Source: Alteribacillus persepolensis
GTDB lineage: Bacteria; Bacillota; Bacilli; Bacillales; Marinococcaceae
NCBI RefSeq assembly: GCF_900099605.1
Contig: NZ_FNDK01000026.1
Coordinates: 1-36,309, forward strand
Direction: 5' to 3'
DNA length: 36,309 bases
Below, piece after piece: positions 23,214 through 31,865 of this stretch. The position numbers were made by a program, and so were the translations under genes. How positions within the stretch are numbered: the first letter of the stretch is position 1; every line of letters begins with the position of its first letter. The notes below the pieces were generated by a model that was not told where the DNA came from, searched no databases, and worked only from the letters and a program-made list of their open reading frames with translations.

Positions 23214-25430
23214 CTAGATTAATTGTTCCACACTCATGTTAAAAAGGCGGTACAACTTATACGCCATCATTAATTCAAACCGCATTTCGGCACTGTTCAA
23301 ATCGACATTGATAAGTTCCGATACCCGTTCCATACGGTATTCTAGTGTACTGCGGTGGATATACAGCTGATTGGAAGCGTCCCGGTAGTTTCCATTATTA
23401 TTTAAAAATATGCGAAGCGTTGTAAATAAATCAACCTGATGGTTTTTAGAATACTTCAACAGCGGACCTAAATGTTTTTTCACAAACAACTCTGCTGCCA
23501 GCGGATCACTCGTATTATGTAAAATTGTATACGAGCCCAATTCGTCATAAAACGCGTATCCCCCTTCTTGAAAGCGGTGATACACAACATTATTTGCTTT
23601 AGCAGCCTGCATATAACAACCATAATAATCATCGATGGCTTCGGTTATGCCTCCTACTCCTAGATAAACGTTTGTAAGAGGACTCTCTTTTTTTACAAAA
23701 CTATTGATGCGGCGGTACAGCTCCGTCCAAAAACCAGACCTCCCCTTGTTTTCATAATCAGCTTGTACAATAAACATACATTCATTCCCCCGGCGTGTGA
23801 AGATAATATCGGAATAGTATATAGAGAGGCCGGTCTTGATTTGTTCCCAGAGCCAGGTTTTATAACTTTCAATCATTACTAAATCCGCTGATGCTCTTTC
23901 TTCTTCCTTAATGTCAAAAGACAATACAGCAATTCGATGCGGCTTTGCGACATCCCAATTGATTAACGTAGCATATTGAATAATCTTGTCTAAGTCAACG
24001 ATCGATTCCGCAAACAGCTGGTTTACAAAACTCTCTTTTACTTGTTCTTGTGTGTCAACGACTAACTTTTGTTTAATAAACTCAATAGCATACACATTAA
24101 TGGCATAATCCAGCGTCAACCTCAACATGCGGTCAAGCTTTTTCCGATCGATAAAAACAGCTACATACCCAAGCACATCACTCGCCCCGGCAATGGGCAA
24201 AACCGCACAAGAAATTTCTTCTTCTAACCATATTTCCTTCGACTTCTGTTGAGTAATTTGTTGTTTCTTCTGCCCGATTGTTTCCTCGTAATGGTCAGCA
24301 AGATGTGTTTCTCCCTGCTTAAAAAAAGAGGTGACCGGCCGTACAAAACGATCGAGTAATAAAACGGAGCTTTCTAACATAGAGCTTATTGTTTCTGTAA
24401 TAGTTTCAAGACTTTCTCCTTCGACTGTTTTTTTTACTAATTCTTGATGATGTTCCATAATTCTTTCGAGTCTCTTTTTACTGTCAATTTCAAATCTGTA
24501 CAGTCTCGCATTCTCCATTTGCATTGAAACAAAAGCAGAGACAAAATTTAAAAACTCCAAGTCTTCTGAAGAAAAAACCCCATTTTCTCCTTTATCTACA
24601 TAAAGCACACCAATGGTTTTCAACTGTACAACCAATGGGACGGTCAATTCTTTTTCCCCTGTTTTTTCAACAAAAGGAAAATAATTATCAAGCGCCTGGT
24701 TTGTGTTTACTTTCATTTCCCTCGGTAAAGAGGTATCCCCAAAAGAAGGGGGATGGTAAGTAAAGCACGCATTATTCTCGTCAAATAAATAAATACTTGC
24801 CCCTTGCGATTGAGTACCTTTCCCTGCACGCTCTACCACCTTTTCAATCACCTGATCGATGGATGAATCCAAAAAAATATTTTCTTTCATCCATTCAATC
24901 CCTTTTATCTTTCTTTTTTGATTCTCTTTCTCCCGTGACATTTCCAAGGCAACAGCCACATCATGGCCAAATTCGACAAATGTCTTTTCCGCTTCCAGCA
25001 CTAAAGGAGTAAAGTTACGAAACCCTATAATACAAAGCCCGAGACTTTTATTATTATTTGTTAAAGGAACCGTAAACCATGTGGATAAACTCTCCTGCTG
25101 CAGAGCACGGCTGAAAGCACAATCTAAATCCTTTTTATAATTCGGCCACCAGATCGCATCTTCCAAAAGATTGGCTGAACAAGACGCCGTGTCCAGCCGC
25201 AAACTGTCCTTAATGGAAAAACCTTCGCCAATCCACGCTTTGGGATAAAGGTTATCATTTTCACGGAGAATCACCCCGACCAGATCACAAGTAAACTCCT
25301 CGTAAAATGACTCCAATAAATAGTTTAACGTTTCTTCCAGCGTATCAAACGTAATGAGCTGGCGAGTCACGTTACGTAAATGCTCATCAATTTTTTGTTT
25401 TAATTTTTGATTGGTGTGATGTGCTGTCAT
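23214..25430 (-). CDS. GAF-domain transcriptional activator with PucR/CdaR-type C-terminal helix-turn-helix
   Basis: 738 residues, no membrane segments. The N-terminus has two GAF-like sensor domains (about 20-160 and 185-310), then a region resembling a third sensor (330-450), a CdaR GGDEF-like region (about 480-630), and a C-terminal PucR helix-turn-helix over the last 65 residues (NNNGNYRDASNQLYIHRSTL, then EYRMERV). This family activates catabolic operons in response to small ligands. It sits between the permease and the 2-hydroxyacid dehydrogenase on the same strand, with a hairpin separating it from the permease. The ATG at 25430 has a GAGGTGG site. Ligand unknown. Confidence 0.9.
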   Translation of the reverse strand: MTAHHTNQKLKQKIDEHLRNVTRQLITFDTLEETLNYLLESFYEEFTCDLVGVILRENDNLYPKAWIGEGFSIKDSLRLDTASCSANLLEDAIWWPNYKKDLDCAFSRALQQESLSTWFTVPLTNNNKSLGLCIIGFRNFTPLVLEAEKTFVEFGHDVAVALEMSREKENQKRKIKGIEWMKENIFLDSSIDQVIEKVVERAGKGTQSQGASIYLFDENNACFTYHPPSFGDTSLPREMKVNTNQALDNYFPFVEKTGEKELTVPLVVQLKTIGVLYVDKGENGVFSSEDLEFLNFVSAFVSMQMENARLYRFEIDSKKRLERIMEHHQELVKKTVEGESLETITETISSMLESSVLLLDRFVRPVTSFFKQGETHLADHYEETIGQKKQQITQQKSKEIWLEEEISCAVLPIAGASDVLGYVAVFIDRKKLDRMLRLTLDYAINVYAIEFIKQKLVVDTQEQVKESFVNQLFAESIVDLDKIIQYATLINWDVAKPHRIAVLSFDIKEEERASADLVMIESYKTWLWEQIKTGLSIYYSDIIFTRRGNECMFIVQADYENKGRSGFWTELYRRINSFVKKESPLTNVYLGVGGITEAIDDYYGCYMQAAKANNVVYHRFQEGGYAFYDELGSYTILHNTSDPLAAELFVKKHLGPLLKYSKNHQVDLFTTLRIFLNNNGNYRDASNQLYIHRSTLEYRMERVSELINVDLNSAEMRFELMMAYKLYRLFNMSVEQLI

Positions 25431-25463
25431 GTTTCCACCTCAATAATATACCAAGAAATTCAA

Positions 25464-25495
25464 AATCAGCTTGAAGGATCACCCTCAAGCTGATT
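25464..25495 (-). terminator. Hairpin between permease and regulator genes
   Basis: AATCAGCTTGA (25464-25474) pairs perfectly with TCAAGCTGATT (25485-25495). On the minus strand it ends in TTTTGAATTT, so it can terminate the permease transcript shortly before the regulator start. Confidence 0.75.
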
Positions 25496-25590
25496 ATAAA
25501 TGATTTAACACCATAACACGTATTGTTTTTTCAAAATTATTAGAAAGTATTGCAGTGAACAAAGAACTGTTTTTTTGTGTCTTCATTCTT

Positions 25591-25620
25591 CCCGCCTTTT
25601 TCCCTTAAAAGAAAGGCAGG
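25591..25620. terminator. Hairpin directly after the permease stop
   Basis: CCCGCCTTT (25591-25599) and AAAGGCAGG (25612-25620) pair with one mismatch. It lies 6 bp past the permease stop, with no clear U-tract on the minus strand. It may stabilise the mRNA 3' end or work with the hairpin at 25464. Confidence 0.4.
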
Positions 25621-25625
25621 ATAAT

Positions 25626-26990
25626 TTAACTCACCTTTTTCACATCATCCTCTTGTGTATCTTCTTTCAGCCAGTTTGATTTTTGGATGAGAAAATAAAG
25701 AACAAATCCTGCAACTAAAGCATGAGCAGCACCATAAGTAAATAACACAATCGCCATAATACCCGCTACACCGCGTTCGCTCTGCGTAGTAACTTGTTCA
25801 AACCCAATGGATATACAAAGATACCCTGTAATAATTAATGTTAAAGATAAAGCGATGGGCAGTACAGGCTGGAACAACGTCACAAGCGGTAATAAAAGAG
25901 TAGCGATAAGCATAGCCGCGATTAAAGAGATCGAACCTGAATAAACAGAGTCCATCGCTTTACGACCGTATTTATAACGCTCTAAAATAGTTGCCGTTCC
26001 TGCAGTAAATATCGGGCCAGCTAACCCCGGATGTGGTGCCAACAAAGCATGAATCATGTTACGAATAAAAGCCAATACATGCATATTTTTTAAATCTAGA
26101 TGAATTTTTTCATCCGGCCTTGCCTTTTGCGCTTTATCGACAAGAAACGTACCGACTACAATGTCTCCATATGCAATAATATAGGCAATAAAAGCGGTGG
26201 GAACAGCCATGAGAATAATATCAATGCTCGGGAACCCTACAACAAACGGAGTATAATTCCACATCTCTGCAAAATTAGGAACAACAAATCCCCACTCAAT
26301 TGTTGGTGCCGAATACTCTCTAGAGATCCACCCTACAATGATAGCCACAGAAATCCCTGACATGATTCCAAAGTTTCCAATTACTTTTGCCAGTTTGCTC
26401 GTTTTGTACAGCCTTGTAAACGATTGAGAAAACATGACGAACAAGCAAATAAGTGCTCCGATAATTAAAGAAACAGGAGTGTCAGCCAGCCTTCCTCCTT
26501 CAACGATTTCCCCGTAAACAGCAGCTACACCAGCGCCAATTAGTATACCAGCCTTCAGAGAGTTCGGCAGCTTCGTCACAATCATTTTCCCTAACCCGGT
26601 AATACCAAACAAGAGAAAAATAAATGCGACAGTTATCTGCAACGCCACAATTCCTTGCACCGCTTCCGGCCCGGGTTCGAAGTTTTCTAAAAATATAACG
26701 AACAGCGGAATACCAGCAGTGATAAAGCCAGGAACCAACGGTACACCAAATAAAGGGCCCATTAACATCGTCACAAGATAAATGATAGAAATAGCTAAAG
26801 CTGCCTCATACGACATTCCTGCTACGTTTTCTAAGATAGGGACAATTGCTAAACCAATCGCAAACAATACAAATCCTTGAATTAACTCCGGAGTTTCTAA
26901 CCGAAAATGAATGAACGGCAGCCGAATTTGAAATGGTCCAAATTTCCAAAAAGGATGTATATCTCCTTCTTTTCGCCTATAAATAGCTAT
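25626..26990 (-). CDS. Multi-pass permease, probably NCS2-like, with an apparent ATA start codon
   Basis: The frame stays open upstream of the first TTG (26867) and encodes a protein-like extension (RRKEGDIHPFWKFGPFQIRL). A well-placed AGGAGG (26999-27004) lies 8 nt before an ATA at 26990, giving 454 residues. The in-frame stop is at 27012-27014, and no ATG, GTG or TTG lies between that stop and the extension. The protein has roughly 11-13 membrane helices and the segments GPLFGVPLVPGFITAGIPLF and HPGLAGPIFTAGTATILER. The general look is of a xanthine/uracil/sulfate-type carrier; the precise family is uncertain. It follows the ligase and cupin genes on the same strand and probably imports their substrate. 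Confidence 0.75.
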   Translation of the reverse strand: MAIYRRKEGDIHPFWKFGPFQIRLPFIHFRLETPELIQGFVLFAIGLAIVPILENVAGMSYEAALAISIIYLVTMLMGPLFGVPLVPGFITAGIPLFVIFLENFEPGPEAVQGIVALQITVAFIFLLFGITGLGKMIVTKLPNSLKAGILIGAGVAAVYGEIVEGGRLADTPVSLIIGALICLFVMFSQSFTRLYKTSKLAKVIGNFGIMSGISVAIIVGWISREYSAPTIEWGFVVPNFAEMWNYTPFVVGFPSIDIILMAVPTAFIAYIIAYGDIVVGTFLVDKAQKARPDEKIHLDLKNMHVLAFIRNMIHALLAPHPGLAGPIFTAGTATILERYKYGRKAMDSVYSGSISLIAAMLIATLLLPLVTLFQPVLPIALSLTLIITGYLCISIGFEQVTTQSERGVAGIMAIVLFTYGAAHALVAGFVLYFLIQKSNWLKEDTQEDDVKKVS

Positions 26991-27079
26991 CGCAAACGCC
27001 TCCTTTATGAACTACATGTGGTATACCGTGTGATTCCCTCCTCATCACCTCTCTCATTTTTTCTCTTCCTGCCAGTAGA

Positions 27080-27439
27080 TTAAGAATTTTTCTCCGTATT
27101 TAAAAATGTTAATGCTTCAATTGTTCTGGCAAAAAGAGTGCAGCCTTCACGAGTAAAAGGAGCATGAATGGTGCCTTGCGGAGTAAACAGATAATCCCCT
27201 TGATACAGTTGATATTTTCCTACTTTGCACTCGCCTTCAAGTACAAAAACCTCTTCATCTGCTGGATGGTCATGAAGCGGAAAGGAACTGTTTGGTTCCA
27301 TTTTTATTAACACCGTGCTTCCGCCTTCTGGAAACTTATACAAGTTTTTTATATAGACACCTTTATACGGCAGAGCTTTCCATGCCTTTTCATTGGAAAC
27401 ATAGCGGCTTTCTTTTTCTTGCACGTTTTGTTGACTCAT
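27080..27439 (-). CDS. Small single-domain cupin (ChrR-like)
   Basis: 119 residues forming one cupin barrel. Motif 1 has His56, His58 and Glu62 (LHDHPADEE), and motif 2 has His92 (TPQGTIHAPF), the usual metal ligands. The size and motif match the ChrR-type cupin_7 group, including anti-sigma domains and small dioxygenases or isomerases. The ATG at 27439 follows GGAGGGG and is 16 nt after the acyl-CoA ligase stop, so they are co-transcribed. Its role is unknown; a metal-dependent step on the ligase or permease substrate is possible. Confidence 0.85.
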   Translation of the reverse strand: MSQQNVQEKESRYVSNEKAWKALPYKGVYIKNLYKFPEGGSTVLIKMEPNSSFPLHDHPADEEVFVLEGECKVGKYQLYQGDYLFTPQGTIHAPFTREGCTLFARTIEALTFLNTEKNS

Positions 27440-27455
27440 TATTTCCCCTCCCGCG

Positions 27456-29039
27456 TTATCTTAATTCTGCTTTCAGTTCTTCCTTTAACTGTTCTTCAAG
27501 TGCCACTTTTTTAATTTTTCCGCTTGCAGTCATCGGCATATTCTCTATAAGCAGCAATTTATCAGGAACTTTGTAATCAGCCACTTTCCCTTTGATAAAA
27601 TGAAGCAAATGTTCTTCATTCACTGCTGCGCGTGGTTTGAGTTTTACACAAGCACAAGCAATTTCACCTAATACTGTATCGGGCAGTCCAACAATAGCGA
27701 TTTCCATCACATCCGGATGCGTATAGAACACTTCTTCAATTTCTCTAGGATAAATATTATAGCCGCCACGGATAATCATTTCTTTTTTCCTTCCTACAAT
27801 ACGCAAGTAACCGTCTTCATCTAATGTCCCGAGATCGCCCGTATAGAACCAGCCCTGTTCATCCAGAGCTTCTGCTGTTTTTTCTGGCAGATTGTAATAC
27901 CCTTTCATCACCCCAAAACTCCTGCAGGCAATTTCTCCTACTTCTCCAAAAGGAAGCTCCTGTCTGTGGTTGTCTACAATTTTCACTTCTGCTCCTGGAA
28001 GTGCTTTTCCCACTGTTTCAGCACGCACAATATCTGGATCATCAAATGTAGTCATCGTTAAAGTCGGGGAGGTTTCACTTAACCCATAAGCTACCGTAAT
28101 GTCGCATCCCATATCTGTGCGTATACGTTTAACAATTTCTACCGGACACGGTGCAGCTGCTACAATTCCTGTTCGCAATGAGGATAAATCATATCCGGAA
28201 AACTCTTCATGATTCAGCTCGAGAATAAACATCGTCGGAACTCCGTGTTTGATGGTGACTTTTTCATTTTCCATTATTTCTAATGACGCTTTTGGTTTAT
28301 AAATATCCATCAAAACCATTCGTCCTCCAGAAGCGATTGCGCTCAATATACTTGGCACCATGCCAAAAACATGGAAAACGGGAACAGCCACAAGAAACAC
28401 ATCACTAGACGTGCACCGCATCTGCTCAGCGGAAATCACTCCTGTTTTCACAACATTTGCATGGGTTAACATCGCTCCCTTCGGCGCCCCTGTAGACCCG
28501 GATGTGTATAAAATTGTAAAAATCTCTTCTTCTGCATCTATATCTGCCGGCGTAAAAGAAGAACTTTTCCCTCTATGAAGCAAATCACGGTAAGTTAACA
28601 GCCCTTCCTCTCGGTAACGCACTGTAATCAGCGTCTCCAGTGTTGCTAACTTCTGTTTAGCTTGTAGAAATTGCTCTGCATGATGAACTCCACTGAACTC
28701 CTTTGTAAAAAATGCAAATTTTGCTTCCGAGTTTTGAAGAATATATTCTACTTCTTCTGTGCGATAACGAGTGTTAAACGGAACGATAACAGCACCAAGA
28801 TGAGCAATCGCCATATAAATAACTAAAAATTCATTCCAGTTTGGTAAACAAACAGCCACTTTGTCTCCCCGCTGCAGCCCTTGATGCTGCAGAGAAGCTG
28901 CTAAAGCAAGTGAATCCTCCCACAGTTGGCGGTAAGATAGTCGTGAAGACTGGTCAAAAGAAACCTCTTTCTCAGGATCTCTGCGGCAAGCCGTTTCAAG
29001 CATTTGCGAAACATTTAAATGATATAGCTGATTGTACAT
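27456..29039 (-). CDS. Acyl-CoA ligase (AMP-binding, fatty-acid/aryl-acid type)
   Basis: 527 residues from the ATG at 29039, which follows AGGAGGTAACAAGG; 17 upstream codons are rejected. ANL-superfamily motifs are P-loop YTSGSTGAPKG (178-188), YGLSETSP (318-325), YTGDL (399-403), GRKKEMIIRGGYNIYP, and catalytic Lys508 in TASGKIKK. It activates a carboxylic acid to an acyl-AMP and then an acyl-CoA. First gene of a ligase-cupin-permease set, with a strong cre site about 110 bp upstream, so it is likely repressed by CcpA on preferred sugars. The acid substrate cannot be read from the sequence. Confidence 0.9.
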   Translation of the reverse strand: MYNQLYHLNVSQMLETACRRDPEKEVSFDQSSRLSYRQLWEDSLALAASLQHQGLQRGDKVAVCLPNWNEFLVIYMAIAHLGAVIVPFNTRYRTEEVEYILQNSEAKFAFFTKEFSGVHHAEQFLQAKQKLATLETLITVRYREEGLLTYRDLLHRGKSSSFTPADIDAEEEIFTILYTSGSTGAPKGAMLTHANVVKTGVISAEQMRCTSSDVFLVAVPVFHVFGMVPSILSAIASGGRMVLMDIYKPKASLEIMENEKVTIKHGVPTMFILELNHEEFSGYDLSSLRTGIVAAAPCPVEIVKRIRTDMGCDITVAYGLSETSPTLTMTTFDDPDIVRAETVGKALPGAEVKIVDNHRQELPFGEVGEIACRSFGVMKGYYNLPEKTAEALDEQGWFYTGDLGTLDEDGYLRIVGRKKEMIIRGGYNIYPREIEEVFYTHPDVMEIAIVGLPDTVLGEIACACVKLKPRAAVNEEHLLHFIKGKVADYKVPDKLLLIENMPMTASGKIKKVALEEQLKEELKAELR

Positions 29040-29151
29040 CCTTGTTACCTCCTTGTACGGTGTCAACGTGCTAGAACTTTCTCTCAACATTGGTCAAGCC
29101 TTTTCCTCTTATCCATAACGTCAAAGACAACATATCTGTCTTCCTAAATAA

Positions 29152-29167
29152 ATGTCAGCGCTTTCAT
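29152..29167. promoter_or_regulatory. cre site (CcpA operator) upstream of the acyl-CoA ligase operon
   Basis: ATGTCAGCGCTTTCAT matches the Bacillus cre consensus WTGNAANCGNWNNCAW at all but one fixed position, with the palindromic core AGCGCT. It lies 113-128 bp before the ligase start and implies carbon catabolite control of the ligase-cupin-permease operon. Confidence 0.75.
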
Positions 29168-29410
29168 TTATCAGTGCAAGTATGGTTCGAAGATGCAGTG
29201 CGTGTTCTATCTGCCAAAACATTTCTGTTTTGATAAACCTCCTTCAATCGAAAAGTCACATGTTTATTTTCAATTAAAAATATTATCATTTTTCAGAATT
29301 ATATATCACCTTATATTTCAGGAATTTAATCACTTTTATTCCAAAAAATAAAGGAATATAGTATTTTCATATATTTTTTTGTATAAGAAACTTCTGTTCT
29401 GTAAGGTACT

Positions 29411-29689
29411 TCTACTAAGAACGCACACGTCCTGTGGCGGGCGTTGAAGTCACCACATCCTGTGGAAGCACTTCCTGTGACAACACTGAACGGACTCCCA
29501 TCCTGGGGGCTCGCGACAAGTCCTGGATCTTTCGCGCAGGGCCCGGAGTCAAAAGGAAAGACAGAGGATGTTCAGCTAAAACCACCACGTCCTGTGGCAG
29601 CGCTGAACCGATCCATATCATGTGCGCCTGAGCGGGCAGACGCTTATGCTGGATCATGAAAACACTAAACTTTTATATTTTCTTATCTT
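29411..29689. repeat. Interspersed GC-rich repeat, left-truncated copy
   Basis: Shares AGAACGCACACGTCCT, the CCACATCCTGTGGAAGCACT word, CGGACTCCCATCCTGGG and the final CATGAAAACAC...AAACTTTTATA segment with the copy at 31581. It lacks the AGCGCAAGCGCC left end. Internally it repeats a unit around CACGTCCTGTGG three times (near 29425, 29450 and 29585). Short frames through it are shadows. The AT-rich stretch 29168-29410 beside it shows nothing else I can identify. Confidence 0.75.
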
Positions 29690-29692
29690 ACC

Positions 29693-29764
29693 AAAAAAGC
29701 CGTGGACACCCTCTCTCTGGATGATGTCCACGACTTTTTCGTTTAAAGGCTTTTAGTACAGCTC
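29693..29764. repeat. Two-hairpin repeat element, copy 2, with strong terminator
   Basis: CGTGGACA (29701-29708) pairs with TGTCCACG (29725-29732), flanked by AAAAAAG and CTTTTTC, so it should terminate transcription both ways. A second short hairpin (GGCT...AGCT, about 29748-29763) follows. The layout and many bases match the element at 63-135. It lies between the small membrane-protein gene and the ligase operon. Confidence 0.65.
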
Positions 29765-29916
29765 CTTTTACCGCCCCTTAATTAAACATGTTTATTGTTA
29801 TGTTCAGATATATAAGTACACAAAGCCGCCATTCCAGGAAGTTCTTCCTCCCTTCATGATCCGATTAGTACCAATCTTGTGTCACCTAATTATGTAAACA
29901 TTAGCTTCAGCAGGAT

Positions 29917-30150
29917 TCATTTTTTTCTATATTTTTTGTACCAAGTATAAATGAGCACGACTATTATGCAGGCGATCGTTAGTTTAATAGAAAAACGAAG
30001 CAGTTCTACCGTATACTCCATTCCATCTTTTTCATAACTCGTATATCCTGTTTGAGCAGGTACCATTGTTGTCGTATCAATCACCAGGATACCAACAGCA
30101 AGGGAACACACAAACCCATAAATCCCTGTTTTCACAAGCAGGCTTTCCAA
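29917..30150 (-). CDS. Small two-helix membrane protein of unknown function
   Basis: 77 residues from a TTG start at 30150, placed 6 nt after GGGAGGG. It has two membrane helices (about 7-26 and 52-70) joined by an external loop (MVPAQTGYTSYEKDGMEYTVE) and ends in a basic YKKYRKK tail, placing both ends in the cytoplasm. I do not recognise the family. It lies between a truncated oxidoreductase stump and the repeat cluster, about 150 bp before a strong terminator. Confidence 0.6.
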   Translation of the reverse strand: MESLLVKTGIYGFVCSLAVGILVIDTTTMVPAQTGYTSYEKDGMEYTVELLRFSIKLTIACIIVVLIYTWYKKYRKK

Positions 30151-30223
30151 TATTATCCCTCCCCGTAACCATGATAACTTATATGTTTTCTTCTTCCCAG
30201 CAACTGCTTTCTTCTATTACTAA

Positions 30224-30343
30224 CTAAAAATTTTGGTCCCGCAAAGCTGCAGAACGGTGAATGTAACCAATCTGACTGCCACGGCCGCCGCCAACCATAG
30301 CCCTGCGAATCGGCTTTTCTATGTGCTTTTCCCCATTAATCAT
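30224..30343 (-). pseudogene. 39-codon N-terminal stump of a Gfo/Idh/MocA oxidoreductase
   Basis: The ATG at 30343, behind AGGAGAGG, opens a frame with KPIRRAMVGGGRGSQIGYIH, then RSAALRDQNF, ending in TAG at 30224-30226. This is the first strand and glycine-rich NAD-binding turn of Gfo/Idh/MocA dehydrogenases, which are normally about 330-390 residues and continue with ELVAGA-like sequence. Nothing downstream resembles the missing part. It starts 24 nt after the stop of the IolE-like gene, so an isomerase-dehydrogenase operon has probably lost its second gene by deletion. Confidence 0.75.
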
Positions 30344-30367
30344 CTTCTGCCTCTCCTGTCTTCCTCG

Positions 30368-31291
30368 CTAATAACCAACGCGTTTTAAATAGTCAACACT
30401 TTGTTTGACATCTTGTAAACTCGTATCTGCATGTCGAGGGTCTCTTTCTTGTTCAATTGTAATGTAGCCGTGATAATTAATATCTTCAAGCAGCTGGTGA
30501 ATAAAATTATAGTCAATAATGCCTTGTCCGATCGGACACATAACACCTTTGGCACAAGCATCGAAAAAGCGAATATGCTCTTCCATGACTTCTTCGTACA
30601 TCTTTCCATTAATATCTTTAAAGTGAATATAGTCGACGCGGTCTGCGCAGTCTCGCAGCCACGTTACCGGGTCCATTTTTGAATAATATAGGTGCCCGGT
30701 ATCAAGACACAGCCCCGCCGTTTCATAGGGAATGTCTTCTATCAGCTTGATGATTTCATCTTCAAACTCAATGTAGCTGCCTGCATGAGGATGAACAACA
30801 GGACGAATGCCATACTGTTTCCATGCCCTTTCTGAAATCGCGCGAATGTGTTCCATCATTCGCTTCCAATCCGCTTCTGATAGACGCTGTGCTTCCTCTT
30901 GATGACCAGCTTTGTAATCTCTTTCATCATGTCCCCAATCGATAATAACAAGATACGGAGCAGGAGCGTTTTGTCCTGCTTCTATAGGGACAGACGGAAG
31001 CTGTGCCATCAAAGAACAAATATCGTCTACCTGCTGAAGCAGATTATCTCTGTTAGATGCTGAGACTAAATCATCAAAAATCGTCCCCGCCACAACTGTT
31101 AAACCGTTTTTGTGTAATTCCGCTTGTACACGCTCCACATCCAGCGGAAGATAACCATAAGGCCCCAGTTCTATCCCTTTATAACCTGCTTGTGATGCTT
31201 CTTTCAGCACCCGCTCCCATCTTGGAAGATGTGGATTTGCTGGATCATCGACGCCCCAGCAGCAGGGCGCTCCTGAAATGTTGATACTCAC
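30368..31291 (-). CDS. IolE-like TIM-barrel sugar isomerase/epimerase or dehydratase
   Basis: 307 residues from the GTG at 31291, eight bases after AAGGAG; the ATG six bases upstream is only 2 nt from that site. AP endonuclease 2-type TIM barrel with SINISGAPCCWGVDD at the N-terminus (typical of inosose dehydratase relatives), GIELGPYGY, HPHAGSYIEFE, CLDTGHLYY, HFKDIN and TIEQERD, which supply Glu, Asp, His and Glu metal ligands. The family includes inosose dehydratases and sugar epimerases. The oxidoreductase stump directly downstream points to an inositol-like or sugar-acid pathway. A possible cre site lies about 70 bp upstream. Confidence 0.87.
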   Translation of the reverse strand: MSINISGAPCCWGVDDPANPHLPRWERVLKEASQAGYKGIELGPYGYLPLDVERVQAELHKNGLTVVAGTIFDDLVSASNRDNLLQQVDDICSLMAQLPSVPIEAGQNAPAPYLVIIDWGHDERDYKAGHQEEAQRLSEADWKRMMEHIRAISERAWKQYGIRPVVHPHAGSYIEFEDEIIKLIEDIPYETAGLCLDTGHLYYSKMDPVTWLRDCADRVDYIHFKDINGKMYEEVMEEHIRFFDACAKGVMCPIGQGIIDYNFIHQLLEDINYHGYITIEQERDPRHADTSLQDVKQSVDYLKRVGY

Positions 31292-31359
31292 CTGCATCAC
31301 TCCTTGTATTTACAGAGAAATCACTGCGTGTAAAATGACTGTTATCCATATGCCTAAAC

Positions 31360-31375
31360 CAATAAGCGTTTTCAC
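31360..31375. promoter_or_regulatory. Weaker cre-like site upstream of the IolE-like gene
   Basis: The 3' two thirds (AAGCGTTTTCA) fits the cre consensus exactly, but the TG of the left half is replaced by AA. It lies about 70 bp before the start codon, a position where CcpA could repress. The rest of 31301-31580 shows nothing clear. Confidence 0.4.
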
Positions 31376-31580
31376 TAAAGTTAGAGTACAAGACACTGCT
31401 TCTTTTTGTATTTATCTAAACATGCCTTATTTTTATAAATAAAGGACATTCATTTTTGCGTACAACAGTGACACTAATGTTCACCTTGGATTGCCACAAA
31501 TTATCATTGCAGACTTTCTGAACATTCTCATTCTTAAACAGGAATGCCCTATTGCCATGGCGGTGTTTATTTTTTCACAC

Positions 31581-31860
31581 AAAGAAAAGCGCAAGCGCCG
31601 TGAAAGAGGGACGTTCGGCTACAGTGAAGGAACTTCTACCAAGAACGCACACGTCCTATGTCGGACGTTGAAGTCACCACATCCTGTGGAAGCACTTCCT
31701 GTGATAACGCCGAACGGACTCCCATCCTGGGAGCCCGCGACAAGTTCTGGAGAATCGACTATGAAAAACCGGTCTTTTGCTTTCCATAGTCGGACCGAAG
31801 GAACCGCAAGTGAGCAGGCGCTTATGCTGGACCATGAAAACGCCAAACTTTTATACTTTC
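31581..31860. repeat. Interspersed GC-rich repeat, complete copy
   Basis: Starts AAAGAAAAGCGCAAGCGCCG and ends with GGCGCTTATGCTGG plus a CATGAAAACGCC...TTTTATACTTTCC tail, giving imperfect terminal inverted repeats (AGCGCAAGCGCC / GGCGCTTATGCT). It contains the CCTGTGG words of the 29411 copy and a CTATGAAAA...TTCCATAG hairpin like that of the 35710 copies. It abuts the stop codon of the following minus-strand ligase gene. Confidence 0.8.
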
Positions 31861-31865
31861 CTGCC

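Noticed and set aside
29411-29625. CRISPR-like array suggested by repeated CCTGTGG words
   Set aside because: Repeats are short, degenerate and irregularly spaced, spacers are not unique sequences of constant length, and no cas genes are present.
29415-29659. Several frames of 65-80 codons on both strands
   Set aside because: They run through the GC-rich interspersed repeat; the open frames come from the repeat words, not from a gene.
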